Shown here: positions 37,098-45,446 of the stretch, in pieces
How the letters are laid out: every line of letters begins with the position of its first letter
Position numbering within the stretch: position 1 is the first letter of the stretch
Assembly (NCBI GenBank): GCA_013152545.1
Contig: JAADGF010000116.1
Span: 62,001 to 126,000 of the forward strand
Source: Gammaproteobacteria bacterium
GTDB taxonomy: Bacteria > Pseudomonadota > Gammaproteobacteria > SZUA-152
Reading direction: 5' to 3'
Length of the DNA stretch: 64,000 nt
Program-made: the position numbers and the translations under genes
The notes under the pieces: generated by a model
The model's input: the letters and a program-made list of their open reading frames with translations, nothing else
The model's database searches: none
Told to the model about the DNA's origin: nothing

Positions 37098-39110
37098 CTA
37101 TGGAATCATTTCTATCTCATTGATGCTCGTCCAATTACCCCCATACCCAGATGCACCCAATACTTTTAGCTTAATGTAACGCCAAGGGTATCCGCTTGTC
37201 GTATTTGAAATAGGTTGACTTGATGAAGCGTTTCCACTTCGATCAATTATAAGGGCTGAATTGTCTTCATTTTGCACTGAAAACAGATCGTCAGACGCCC
37301 AAATAATGTATTGATAAGCCCTGTTCTGAAAAGTCCAAAGATTAATGACACTAAAAGAATTCGGAGTAGCTCCCATATCAATAACCACCCACTGAGGAAA
37401 CCCCTTTGCAGACCATCGAAAATCATTAGACGTGTTTCCATCAATCACTCGATCCGCTTCATTACCGGTTTGCTCTGAACTTCGGCTATGAATTACCCTA
37501 TTTGATAATGGCGGCAGTAGTGGAGAATTTTCTTCCACAATTTTAAACTCATTGATGCTTGACCATAAACCCGAAGAACCTGATATGCCGACTATTTTTA
37601 ACTTAATATATCTGGCTTTCAGGGTAATAAATGAAGATAAAATGGGTTGTGATGTAGACGTATTGTTGCTGTGATCTACAATAACGGAGCTAGCTGTCTC
37701 ATTTTCAACATCGGCGAGATTTGCACTGGCATAAACATAATACTGATACGCTCTGTTTTGGTAAGTCCATAATTCAGTTCCCTCAATGGATTTATTTGAG
37801 CCATAATCAATAATTACCCACTGCGGAAACCCATTAGCAGACCATCTAGAATTATTCGACGTGTTTCCATCAATCACTTTAGCAGCGTCGTTGTCAGTTT
37901 GCTCTGAGCTTTGACTGACCACGACAGGAAAACTTGCAGGTGGCGGATTCTCTGGGTCAGGCATAACACCAGCTGCCATTTTGACGACTTCTGTTCCTGC
38001 CAATAAAAAAGCACCTACCCCAAAGTCTCTTGTTAAGCTTGCGGTAACCGGCTGGCTTGATTGTGGTGCGTGCCCAGGCCCCTGAACATAACCAAGGAAG
38101 CCACTGGCTTGAACTGCATCGTTAACCATCCCACCCCATGCTTTGTTAATGACAGGCTCATAGGTTGCAGCATCTAAAATTCCAGCATTAACGCCGTAAG
38201 CAAGCGCATAGGTAAAAAAAGCGGTCCCACTGGTTTCTTTCCCGCCAAAATCATTGGGATCATCTAAGTTTACATTCCAAAAACCGTCAGGTCGCTGCCG
38301 ATCCTTCAGAGACCCAGCCATTGAAATCAACATTTGTTTGTATTCTTCGTAATGACTGTCAGAGATGGGCAACTCCTTCAATACTTTAACCATAGCAGCG
38401 ATAACCCATCCATTGCCCCTCGACCAATATATTTTCTTTCCTTCAGCGCTTAGTTTAGGCAGAACCTGATTTTTATCTCTCCACCATAAAAAATCATTTT
38501 CGTTATTATTGCCATTATCGGAGTATAGACCGTTGCCTCCTTCTGAGTATTTTGTCCATTCATATAAATCCCATACCTTGTTATGGAATGCTGTATCAAC
38601 ATTGATATTGCCAAGCTCTACAAAATTGGGCATTGCCATAAAAAGAGCATCTGTCCACCACCAGTTTGCTACATTAGAACTATTGACCATATTATTTATC
38701 GACGCTTGAATATGTTCAATTTTGTACGACTGGGGATCGTATTTATACAATGCGATATAAGCTTGTCCAGCGGCCTGATTATCAGCGTGAGTTGTTGCAT
38801 TCCCTCCATTGAGTGCCCAATTCCATTTTATGGCCCAGGCTTTTGCATAATCATAGTATTTACGATCGGGATACATGTCATACATAGCCATATTTCCAAT
38901 GAAATAGACCGAACGTGCCCATTGATTATCACCCGAATCAGAATGCCCATTGATCCAATAGTCATTCACTAGGATCATTTTGGCGACAATATCTGATTTG
39001 CTTGGTAGCGCCTTGACTTCTTGATTGAACAAGGTGAAAAAAAACACACCAACAATCAAGTGTATAGAAAAAACCCTGAGACTACGCCTAGATTTCAAAC
39101 TTGTGTTCAT
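37098..39110 (-). CDS. Secreted GH105-like glycoside hydrolase with two discoidin-type domains
   Basis: 670 residues from the ATG giving MNTSLKSRRSLR, with a GAGAGGG ribosome site upstream. Signal peptide (FSIHLIVGVFFFTLF, cleavage after VKA). The catalytic (alpha/alpha)6-barrel at about 40-370 has the family motif WSRGNGWVIAAM and HADNQAAGQAYI, as in unsaturated rhamnogalacturonyl hydrolases (GH88/GH105). Two F5/8-type C modules follow (about 395-530 and 540-670); both carry SSEQT, VIDGNTSN, GFPQWV and QNRAYQY, so they are recent duplicates. Likely outer-membrane-exported degradation of pectin or related glycans. Confidence 0.85.
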   Translation of the reverse strand: MNTSLKSRRSLRVFSIHLIVGVFFFTLFNQEVKALPSKSDIVAKMILVNDYWINGHSDSGDNQWARSVYFIGNMAMYDMYPDRKYYDYAKAWAIKWNWALNGGNATTHADNQAAGQAYIALYKYDPQSYKIEHIQASINNMVNSSNVANWWWTDALFMAMPNFVELGNINVDTAFHNKVWDLYEWTKYSEGGNGLYSDNGNNNENDFLWWRDKNQVLPKLSAEGKKIYWSRGNGWVIAAMVKVLKELPISDSHYEEYKQMLISMAGSLKDRQRPDGFWNVNLDDPNDFGGKETSGTAFFTYALAYGVNAGILDAATYEPVINKAWGGMVNDAVQASGFLGYVQGPGHAPQSSQPVTASLTRDFGVGAFLLAGTEVVKMAAGVMPDPENPPPASFPVVVSQSSEQTDNDAAKVIDGNTSNNSRWSANGFPQWVIIDYGSNKSIEGTELWTYQNRAYQYYVYASANLADVENETASSVIVDHSNNTSTSQPILSSFITLKARYIKLKIVGISGSSGLWSSINEFKIVEENSPLLPPLSNRVIHSRSSEQTGNEADRVIDGNTSNDFRWSAKGFPQWVVIDMGATPNSFSVINLWTFQNRAYQYIIWASDDLFSVQNEDNSALIIDRSGNASSSQPISNTTSGYPWRYIKLKVLGASGYGGNWTSINEIEMIP

Positions 39111-39383
39111 AACATCCCTCTCCCTGGTTATAATTAAAAACAAAAATAAGGGTTAGCCAGTTGTTCTATGGCAAACTGCCTGACCATGCATTGCTTGCTA
39201 TATAAAAATGAAAAGGCAATGAATAGATTTTTTCACTATTGACTTCACTCCCTGTTTTTATTTTAAGATACGCTTATTGTTTGAGTGCTATACTCGTGGC
39301 ATTTAGGATTTAGGTTTAAGAATGAACAGGCGCTGCGTCTTTTTGCGGCGGCCTTGTTTATAGTTTTATAGTGTTGTTAGCCA
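39111..39383. other. Intergenic with a repeat-element end
   Basis: 273 bases between two minus-strand genes. Holds the promoter region of the glycosidase gene and a TATACCC-family end at 39289-39324. An inverted pair GGCGCTGCGTC/GCGGCGGCC-like GC-rich patch follows. Confidence 0.4.
39289..39324 (+). repeat. Divergent end of the TATACCC element family
   Basis: TATACTCGTGGCATTTAGG and the following TTTAGGTTTAAG match the outer end of the element copy at 61381-61413, read inverted, over about 30 bases. The common core is missing. Confidence 0.45.
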
Positions 39384-39716
39384 TCAAACGGTGCAAGATA
39401 TCACCATATATTTATCCTCCAATTTTTGTAATTGGAGCTGGGAGGATTGTGGGATCATTAGTTTACCACTGGAATTCTCCATTTCCGTCAATGGGATTTT
39501 ACTCTCTGTGAATTCGCCCTTAGCTCTTTCAAATATATTATATCCATTTGGGCATAATGTGCCAGCGGCAACGAAACACGAACTCCATTGTGTGTGGGAA
39601 CAATCTACGACTAATCCCCGGCTTCCATTGGGCAATACAATAGAAGTCTGCCCAATTGAGGCACAGCCGCTAATCGTTCCAAGACATAACATCCAAACTA
39701 CAGTCGTATATTTCAT
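39384..39716 (-). CDS. Small predicted lipoprotein
   Basis: 110 residues with a lipoprotein signal (MKYTTVVWMLCLGTISGC, lipobox ISGC). The mature part has four cysteines (DCSHTQWSSC, LCPNGYN, ISCTV) and resembles small surface lipoproteins, but I recognise no named family. It lies between the glycosidase and the toxin-antitoxin pair, separated from both by repeat elements. Confidence 0.65.
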   Translation of the reverse strand: MKYTTVVWMLCLGTISGCASIGQTSIVLPNGSRGLVVDCSHTQWSSCFVAAGTLCPNGYNIFERAKGEFTESKIPLTEMENSSGKLMIPQSSQLQLQKLEDKYMVISCTV

Positions 39717-40212
39717 AATACCCCCTATTTATCCCAATACTAAGTAAAGTGTTGTTATTCATAAAGCTAAACGAGGATGTAGGAAAACTCTTTTGGATAA
39801 AAGCCATAAAAAACTGATCACCTCAACTTCTCTCTATCCAACGATCTCATGCCAAGCAATGGGTTTTCGTACCCTAAAATTGAAGGGGAATTTTGAAAAA
39901 CGAGTTTTTCTACATCCTCAACGTCGTGCTTAACCGACAGACTTCTGCGTTGAAACACCTTGCTGATTGAGCCTTCTCGCTTGCTTCGCAATTCACCTTA
40001 AACGTCTACAATAACATGCATCCCTATTATTGTGATACCAAGTAGCTGATCCTCGCCTTTGCTGGTTGCAGAAAATTCTCCAGTTATTCATTCACCCAGC
40101 ACGATTTTTTCTTGGACAGAAGCAAGATTACGCCACTAAATAAAGTGACCACTCCTCTCTATAGGGGAAATGGGCTTATTGATTTTTAAGCAGGGCTTGA
40201 CACCACAGTCAC
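39717..40212. other. Intergenic with a fold-back element
   Basis: About 500 bases. Apart from the inverted repeat at 39773-39919 I find no gene. The right edge meets the ccdAB promoter. Confidence 0.5.
39773..39919. mobile_element. 147-bp element with 18-bp inverted repeats
   Basis: Ends GAGGATGTAGGAAAACTC (39773-39790) and the complement of GAGGATGTAGAAAAACTC (39902-39919), 17 of 18 bases matching. No ORF inside. Distinct from the other two repeat families of this window. No second copy seen. Confidence 0.5.
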
Positions 40213-40241
40213 TTGTTAAATGCGGTGCTGCAGACTACAAT
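40213..40241 (+). promoter_or_regulatory. ccdAB promoter
   Basis: TTGTTA (40213-40218) and TACAAT (40236-40241) with an exact 17-base spacer, 49 bases upstream of the ccdA start. Confidence 0.6.
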
Positions 40242-40260
40242 ACAATTATGCGCATAATAT

Positions 40261-40275
40261 ATGTGCATTGCACAT
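40261..40275. promoter_or_regulatory. 15-bp palindrome, probable CcdA/CcdB operator
   Basis: ATGTGCATTGCACAT is perfectly symmetric around a central T. It lies between the promoter and the ccdA ribosome site (GTGGAG, 40276-40281), where an autoregulated toxin-antitoxin operon is expected to have its operator. Confidence 0.55.
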
Positions 40276-40289
40276 GTGGAGAATTTACT

Positions 40290-40535
40290 ATGGGATATTA
40301 TTTTAATACTTCGGCTCCAAAAAGGCCAACTAATCTTACTGTAAACAGCGACTTACTTGATACGGCTAAAAAATTAAAAATCAATATATCAGCCACTTTA
40401 GAAGAGGCTCTGGCTAATAAGGTGCGGCAAGAAACTGCTGATGCGTGGTTAACAGAAAATAAGATCGCCATTAAACAATATAATGAATTTATTAAAGAAA
40501 ACGGCGTGTTCTCAAACGGCCTAAGAAAATTCTAA
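40290..40535 (+). CDS. ccdA: Antitoxin CcdA
   Basis: 81 residues from the ATG giving MGYYFNTSAPKRPTN, with GGAG nine bases upstream; a longer frame from 40170 is rejected. N-terminal ribbon-helix-helix DNA-binding domain (PTNLTVNSDLLDTAKKL) and an unstructured C-terminal tail (KQYNEFIKENG) that binds the toxin. Autorepresses the operon. The stop overlaps the ccdB start by one base. Confidence 0.88.
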   Translation: MGYYFNTSAPKRPTNLTVNSDLLDTAKKLKINISATLEEALANKVRQETADAWLTENKIAIKQYNEFIKENGVFSNGLRKF

Positions 40536-40852
40536 TGGCTCAATTCGATGTTTTCAAAAACAAAAATCGGTCTACAAGCACACTTTACCCCTACTTAGTG
40601 GAAATTCAATCAAATCTTCTGTCCGATTTACAGACGACGGTGGTTATGCCATTGACCCTAGTAAACAATTACGGTGGAAACAAGCTTAGAACTTTGCATC
40701 CTATATTTTTAATTTTGGAGAAACAATATTTGTCAATTACGACACTTATCGCTGGTGTTGATCGTAATACCTTAGGAGAAAATATTTTCTCCTTGTCTGA
40801 ATCTCGCGATGAAATTATTTCTGCACTCGACTTTATGATTACTGGCATTTAA
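40535..40852 (+). CDS. ccdB: Gyrase-poisoning toxin CcdB
   Basis: 105 residues. Matches CcdB: MAQFDVFKN, YLVEIQSNLL, VMPLTLVNNYGG, LSITTLIAGV, ISALDFMITGI. CcdB poisons DNA gyrase; in the F-plasmid protein the last residues Trp-Gly-Ile are needed for toxicity. Here the end reads TGI, with Thr where Trp stands; chromosomal homologues often vary at this place, so activity cannot be judged from sequence alone. Confidence 0.88.
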   Translation: MAQFDVFKNKNRSTSTLYPYLVEIQSNLLSDLQTTVVMPLTLVNNYGGNKLRTLHPIFLILEKQYLSITTLIAGVDRNTLGENIFSLSESRDEIISALDFMITGI

Positions 40853-41253
40853 TCGGGAAAGGGGGATGCCTCACACACAACATCCCTCCCTCACCACCTG
40901 GTTACGTGCGTCCTGAAAGAAATACTCTTGGGGTATAACCCGACAAATCCATTGTTTTGTAAAAAGAAAAGTAAGGCTGTATTCGGTCCGCCGTGTAGTT
41001 GGCATGTAAATATACTCAGCGGTAGACCGTAAATAAATGGGACGACTTGATACAGGTACGGAAGCAAGTCAAGGAGCGCTTGTTTAGACTGGGGGCTGCC
41101 AAGTATAGACAGTATGATGAATCGTCATGACAATGAACCGCTTTGGTACGTGTGATCCGTAGCTAGCCCGCTGAGATTAGAATGGAGTATAAATTCCATT
41201 TATAAGCAGATTCGGGCAAGAATCAAGCATCTGATAAATAATGTTATGGATAA
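40853..41253. other. 400-base structured, gene-free segment
   Basis: Between ccdB and pilZ. Several stems are visible: GGGATG/CATCCC right after ccdB; CGGTC/GACCG with adjoining CCGC/GCGG (about 40991-41032); GACTTG/CAAGTC (about 41043-41071); and GCCCG/CGGGC enclosing AATGGA/TCCATT (about 41167-41218). One GTGCG followed by TCCTGAAA (about 40907) resembles a group II intron 5' end. No ORF. Confidence 0.5.
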
Positions 41254-41604
41254 TCACATCGTGTGTGTCTGACGATCAGACTTCAATGCTCCGGCAAGAT
41301 AGGTCTCAATTTTGTTGCGCACCGCGCCGTTGTCCTGATGGCTAAATTGCACACCGATACCGGCAATACGGTTACCTTGAGAACCGCTGGGCGTTACCCA
41401 GACTATTGTGCCCGCGACGGGTAGTTTTTCTTTTTCCTCCATTAACGTTAACAGCATAAACACTTCATCACCCACGTTGTATTTTTTATTGGTGGGAATA
41501 AACAATCCGCCATTTTTGATAAATGGCATATAGGCTGTATACAAAGAGCTTTTATCTTTAATCGCTAAGGAAAGAATGCCGCCTTGCTTAAAATCACCTG
41601 CCAT
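41254..41604 (-). CDS. pilZ: PilZ-domain protein PilZ
   Basis: 116 residues, the size of type IV pilus PilZ. Single PilZ domain, with LSLAIKDKSSLYTAYMPF and GLFIPTNKKYNVGDEVF, VWVTPSG and GIGVQFSHQD. The short PilZ proteins near holB usually lack the RxxxR c-di-GMP motif and act in pilus biogenesis through PilB; I do not see that motif here either. Last gene of the pabC-mltG-tmk-holB-pilZ order, as in Pseudomonas. Confidence 0.9.
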   Translation of the reverse strand: MAGDFKQGGILSLAIKDKSSLYTAYMPFIKNGGLFIPTNKKYNVGDEVFMLLTLMEEKEKLPVAGTIVWVTPSGSQGNRIAGIGVQFSHQDNGAVRNKIETYLAGALKSDRQTHTM

Positions 41605-41701
41605 ATTTCAAGTCACTCCTGTCACACGACCCTTGACTGCAACGAATTAACAACACTAAAAAATAAGCAATACCTAGATAAGAACGTGCACGTTTCTAAG
41701 G

Positions 41702-42712
41702 TTACCTGTTTAATCTCGACCAGCTAATTAATAGATCTTCTACCGTCAGTTGTACATTAACCTGGGTTGGGAGAGTGCGAATACTATCAGTAATCTTATC
41801 GAGAAAGGTATATAACCGCATCGACTCCACTGATTCCGCTACTTTACCCAATACAGGTTCCGATAAAATTGTATTATTATCGACCACCATAACCCCGGAC
41901 TTAAATCGAATCAATTCTGCGACCCATAGATACATCCATTTCAGCGATGGGGCCAACCCGACAGATAGCCATAGCCCTACTTCCTCTACCGGATTAGATT
42001 GTTTTTTTGTCAGTTTTTCAAAGCTTTGCAATAATTGCTTATAGCTGGATAAAGTTCCCGCCTTGGCATACTCCAGCGCCAGTAATGGGGAACCTTCAGC
42101 AAGCATAAGCAATGACTTGGTGTCCTCAGTGGGTAATGCGGATTGCGCCATTGCCTGTGTTAACCAATCATTTGCCTGGGTTGCATCAGGCACCGGACAG
42201 CTTATTACCTGACAGCGACTACGAATCGTCGGTAAAAGACTCCCCATATTATGGGAAACCAACAGTAGTAATGTGTTTGGCGTCGGCTCTTCCAGTGTTT
42301 TTAGTAAACTATTCGCTGCATATTTATTCATGGCTTCGGCTGGAGCAACAATAACAACCTGGTATTCAGCAAATTGGCTTTTTAATGCTAAAAAATTGGC
42401 AATATTGCGCACAGCATCAACCGTGATGGCTTTACCTTCACTTTCAGGGCTTACTCGCATCAAATCCGGATGGCTAGCGGCACTGTAAAGCAAGCACCCA
42501 TTGCATTTTCCACAGGGTAATAGTTTTTCTGGTACGGGTAATTGTGGCCGCTTAGTGGCAGCTTCGCACAATATCCACTGCGCAAACTGCTCACTTAAAA
42601 TCGCTTTACCCAGGCCGGGATTACCTGACAACAGCAAAGCGTGAGAAAGTTGCGCCGAACAATAACGTTGTGCTAGATGCTGCCAAATGGGTACATGCCA
42701 AGGATATTGCAT
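41702..42712 (-). CDS. holB: DNA polymerase III delta prime subunit
   Basis: 336 residues. AAA+ fold with GNPGLGKAILSEQFA, the zinc cysteines in LPCGKCNGC and HPDLMRVSPE, SRC motif in RSRCQVISC, and EEPTPNTLLLLVSH. A clamp-loader subunit. It lies 32 bases after tmk. Confidence 0.94.
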   Translation of the reverse strand: MQYPWHVPIWQHLAQRYCSAQLSHALLLSGNPGLGKAILSEQFAQWILCEAATKRPQLPVPEKLLPCGKCNGCLLYSAASHPDLMRVSPESEGKAITVDAVRNIANFLALKSQFAEYQVVIVAPAEAMNKYAANSLLKTLEEPTPNTLLLLVSHNMGSLLPTIRSRCQVISCPVPDATQANDWLTQAMAQSALPTEDTKSLLMLAEGSPLLALEYAKAGTLSSYKQLLQSFEKLTKKQSNPVEEVGLWLSVGLAPSLKWMYLWVAELIRFKSGVMVVDNNTILSEPVLGKVAESVESMRLYTFLDKITDSIRTLPTQVNVQLTVEDLLISWSRLNR

Positions 42713-42744
42713 AAAATATCGTAATAATAAAGGTTGTGTAATGC

Positions 42745-43374
42745 TCAGCTGACGTGTGACAAGTGGTTATCCAGTTGCTTGTTTATTTGCTGTTGCACCT
42801 GATCTAGTGGTTGTGATGCGTCGATAATACGAAATCGTTCCGGGTATTGTTTGGCACGCTCCAGGTAACAAGATCTTATACGCTCAAAAAACAATGACGG
42901 TTCCTGTTCAAATCGGTCTGGCTCACCCCGTCGCCCGGCCCGCATCAATCCCTGTTCAACAGACAAATCCAATAACAAGGTCAAATCAGGGCGCAACTCA
43001 CCTTGCACCCACTGTTCTAGCTGGGCAATGCGCTGTTTGTCAATACCACGACCACCGCCTTGGTAGGAATAAGTTGCATCGGTAAATCGATCACATAACA
43101 CCCATTGACCCGCTTCAAGCGCAGGTAAAATAAGTTCATCCAGGTGTTGCGCTCGCGCTGCAAACATTAACAACAACTCTGTATCAGAGGCAATACTGGT
43201 GTTGCTTTTATCCAGAAGTAAGATGCGAATTTTCTCTGCCACTGGCGTACCACCTGGCTCTCTAGTCACTATTAAGTCAACACCCAATTGCTCCAGGTGC
43301 TGTCGAATCATCTCCATAGCGGTGCTTTTACCTGCGCCCTCGATACCCTCTAATGTGATGAATCTCCCTCGCAT
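42745..43374 (-). CDS. tmk: Thymidylate kinase
   Basis: 209 residues. P-loop [12 protein letters not shown](Y/F) motif in [17 protein letters not shown], and [13 protein letters not shown]. Phosphorylates dTMP to dTDP. Between mltG and holB. Confidence 0.95.
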   Translation of the reverse strand: MRGRFITLEGIEGAGKSTAMEMIRQHLEQLGVDLIVTREPGGTPVAEKIRILLLDKSNTSIASDTELLLMFAARAQHLDELILPALEAGQWVLCDRFTDATYSYQGGGRGIDKQRIAQLEQWVQGELRPDLTLLLDLSVEQGLMRAGRRGEPDRFEQEPSLFFERIRSCYLERAKQYPERFRIIDASQPLDQVQQQINKQLDNHLSHVS

Positions 43375-43453
43375 TATTTTCTCTTTAACTTAAAATATTC
43401 TTTAAACGAAGTCTCTCGAAAATAACCTTATTGTGCTAAATTCGTTGACGTAC

Positions 43454-44509
43454 CTATTGCTTGGCATTGTACGATGAAAACGATTTTTTCCGGCCCTTTA
43501 ACTGGTACTTTATAACCGCATTATTATGTTCTTTTAGCGTTGCGGAAAATTGATGACTGCCATTGCCACGGGCAACAAAGTAAAGCGCGTCGCCATCCAG
43601 AGGATGCAATGCCGCCTGTATGGCCTCTACACCTGGCATCGCAATCGGCGTAGGAGGCAACCCGTGGCGACGATAGGTATTATACGGGTTATCGGCTCTT
43701 AAGTCCCGTCGCCGCAAATTACCATCAAATTTTTCACCTAGGCCGTAAATAACAGTGGGATCCGTCTGCAAACGCATTTTTTTTTGCAATCGCCTCACAA
43801 ACACACCCGCGATAGCACCTCGCTCGCTGGGTACTGCCGTTTCTTTTTCAATAATGGATGCGAGTATTAGTGCCTCATAAGGTGTTTTTAGCGGCAACCC
43901 TACGTCACGCTGCTGCCATTGCGTTGCCAGCGCAATTTTCATCGCGTCATAAGCGCGCGACAGAAACGCCACATCAGTGGTTCCCTTAGGAAAGTGGTAG
44001 GTGTCTGGTAAAAACCGACCCTCGGGATGTTCATTGGCATAGCCCAACTGCGCCATAATTTGCGCCGGTTTTAAACCTTTTAAGGTATGCACCAGCGCCT
44101 CATTCTGTGCCAGTGCCACCATCATCTCCCGAAACGTCAGCCCTTCAACAATCGTAGCGGAATACTGAATGGTATTGCCATCAACAATTTTTTTCAGCAA
44201 TTGCTCAGTAGTTGTGCCGGGGGTGAACAGGTATTCGCCAATTTTTATATTATTTGCGGTGCCTTTATACCTTCCCAGCCAAACCAGATAATGCGGATTG
44301 TCTATAATACTGGCAACATGGAGTTTGTTGGCGACTCGCTTCAAAGTATCACCGGATTTAATTTCGTAACGCCACCCTTCACCGGACACGTTAATCGGTG
44401 CATTTTTGAATTGATTGAAATCCGCCAGTAACCATGCCAATCCCACACTTCCAGCTAAAACCAATAAGCCAACTGCTTTAAAAATAAAAATTTTTATCAT
44501 CAACTCCAT
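43454..44509 (-). CDS. mltG: Endolytic murein transglycosylase MltG
   Basis: 351 residues from the ATG at 44509; ATG at 44500 is also possible. One N-terminal membrane helix (IFIFKAVGLLVLAGSVGLAW), a LysM-like stretch (YEIKSGDTLKRVANKL) and the YceG catalytic domain with ASIIEKETAVPSERG, VFVRRLQKKMRLQTDPTVIYG and PNSP-like AMPGVEAIQAALHP. Cleaves nascent glycan strands to set their length. 15 bases after pabC. Confidence 0.93.
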   Translation of the reverse strand: MELMIKIFIFKAVGLLVLAGSVGLAWLLADFNQFKNAPINVSGEGWRYEIKSGDTLKRVANKLHVASIIDNPHYLVWLGRYKGTANNIKIGEYLFTPGTTTEQLLKKIVDGNTIQYSATIVEGLTFREMMVALAQNEALVHTLKGLKPAQIMAQLGYANEHPEGRFLPDTYHFPKGTTDVAFLSRAYDAMKIALATQWQQRDVGLPLKTPYEALILASIIEKETAVPSERGAIAGVFVRRLQKKMRLQTDPTVIYGLGEKFDGNLRRRDLRADNPYNTYRRHGLPPTPIAMPGVEAIQAALHPLDGDALYFVARGNGSHQFSATLKEHNNAVIKYQLKGRKKSFSSYNAKQ

Positions 44510-44526
44510 CAATCATATTGCAGTGT

Positions 44527-45381
44527 TCATTTCCAGGACAAATGCAGTTGCTGTATCAATTGCCGTGTTATTTGTCCTGGCACAAACTGGGTTTGCTCAA
44601 TTTGATTCACTGGCCAAATGCCATTCAGGCTATTGGTAATAAATACCTCGTCAGCGTTAAGCACATCTGTTTCGGTCAGTGGTCTTTCGCTGACGGTAAG
44701 TTGCAACTCTTTTGCCAACTCCAGCACTTTGCCTCGCATCACACCAGCAACCCCGCATTGGCTTAAATCCGGTGTGTACAACGCTTGATCGCTAACAATA
44801 AACAGGTTTGCCATGGTCGTTTCAATGACATTACCATGAACATCTTTCATGATTCCATCAACAATACCAATATCATCATGCCATTCGGTAGTTGCCAATA
44901 CTTGCTCTAATCGGTTTAAATGTTTTAAACCGGCTAAAATGGGATTACAAGCCAAGGGAGTCACGCAAAGCTTTAAGCTGACACCGTTAACCTGATGAGA
45001 CTCAGGGTAACCAGGATAAGGGTATAACGCAATAATACGCGTGGGGCGTAACGGTACGGGCTGCTTATATCCGCGCTGCCCACTACCCCGCGTGATGATG
45101 ATTTTGAGAATAGCAGCATCCAAGTCCGGAGAAATAAACCGATCGGTCTCTGCGGCCAGTATTGATTCAGCAGGACAGGCTATTTTAAGGCGTTCGCAAC
45201 CTTTATTTAATCGTTTTATGTGGCGTGACCATAACAAAGGCCGACCTTGATGCACTTTGATGGTTTCAAATAAACCATCACCATATTGCAGGCCCCGGTC
45301 AGTAACCGGTAAATTATCACCAAAATAACCATTTATTAGAAATTTTGGCACAAGGTCACTCTTACTTAGGGACATCGACAT
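44527..45381 (-). CDS. pabC: Aminodeoxychorismate lyase
   Basis: 284 residues, PLP fold type IV. Blocks LQYGDGLFETIKVHQG, SRHIKRLNKGCERL, GLKHLNRLEQVLA (with the PLP lysine) and GVAGVMRGKVLELA. Forms 4-aminobenzoate and pyruvate in folate synthesis. Follows pabB, as in many Gammaproteobacteria. Confidence 0.93.
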   Translation of the reverse strand: MSMSLSKSDLVPKFLINGYFGDNLPVTDRGLQYGDGLFETIKVHQGRPLLWSRHIKRLNKGCERLKIACPAESILAAETDRFISPDLDAAILKIIITRGSGQRGYKQPVPLRPTRIIALYPYPGYPESHQVNGVSLKLCVTPLACNPILAGLKHLNRLEQVLATTEWHDDIGIVDGIMKDVHGNVIETTMANLFIVSDQALYTPDLSQCGVAGVMRGKVLELAKELQLTVSERPLTETDVLNADEVFITNSLNGIWPVNQIEQTQFVPGQITRQLIQQLHLSWK

Positions 45382-45446
45382 TTCATTTTCGTCACTGTTG
45401 TCGCTGTTTTCAACCGATTATGTTCAACCACCTTTAACAAATTGCA

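Noticed and set aside
40853-41253. Group II intron
   Set aside because: Only a GTGCG start-like string is seen; no reverse transcriptase and no recognisable domain V, so I keep it as an open question and not as a call.
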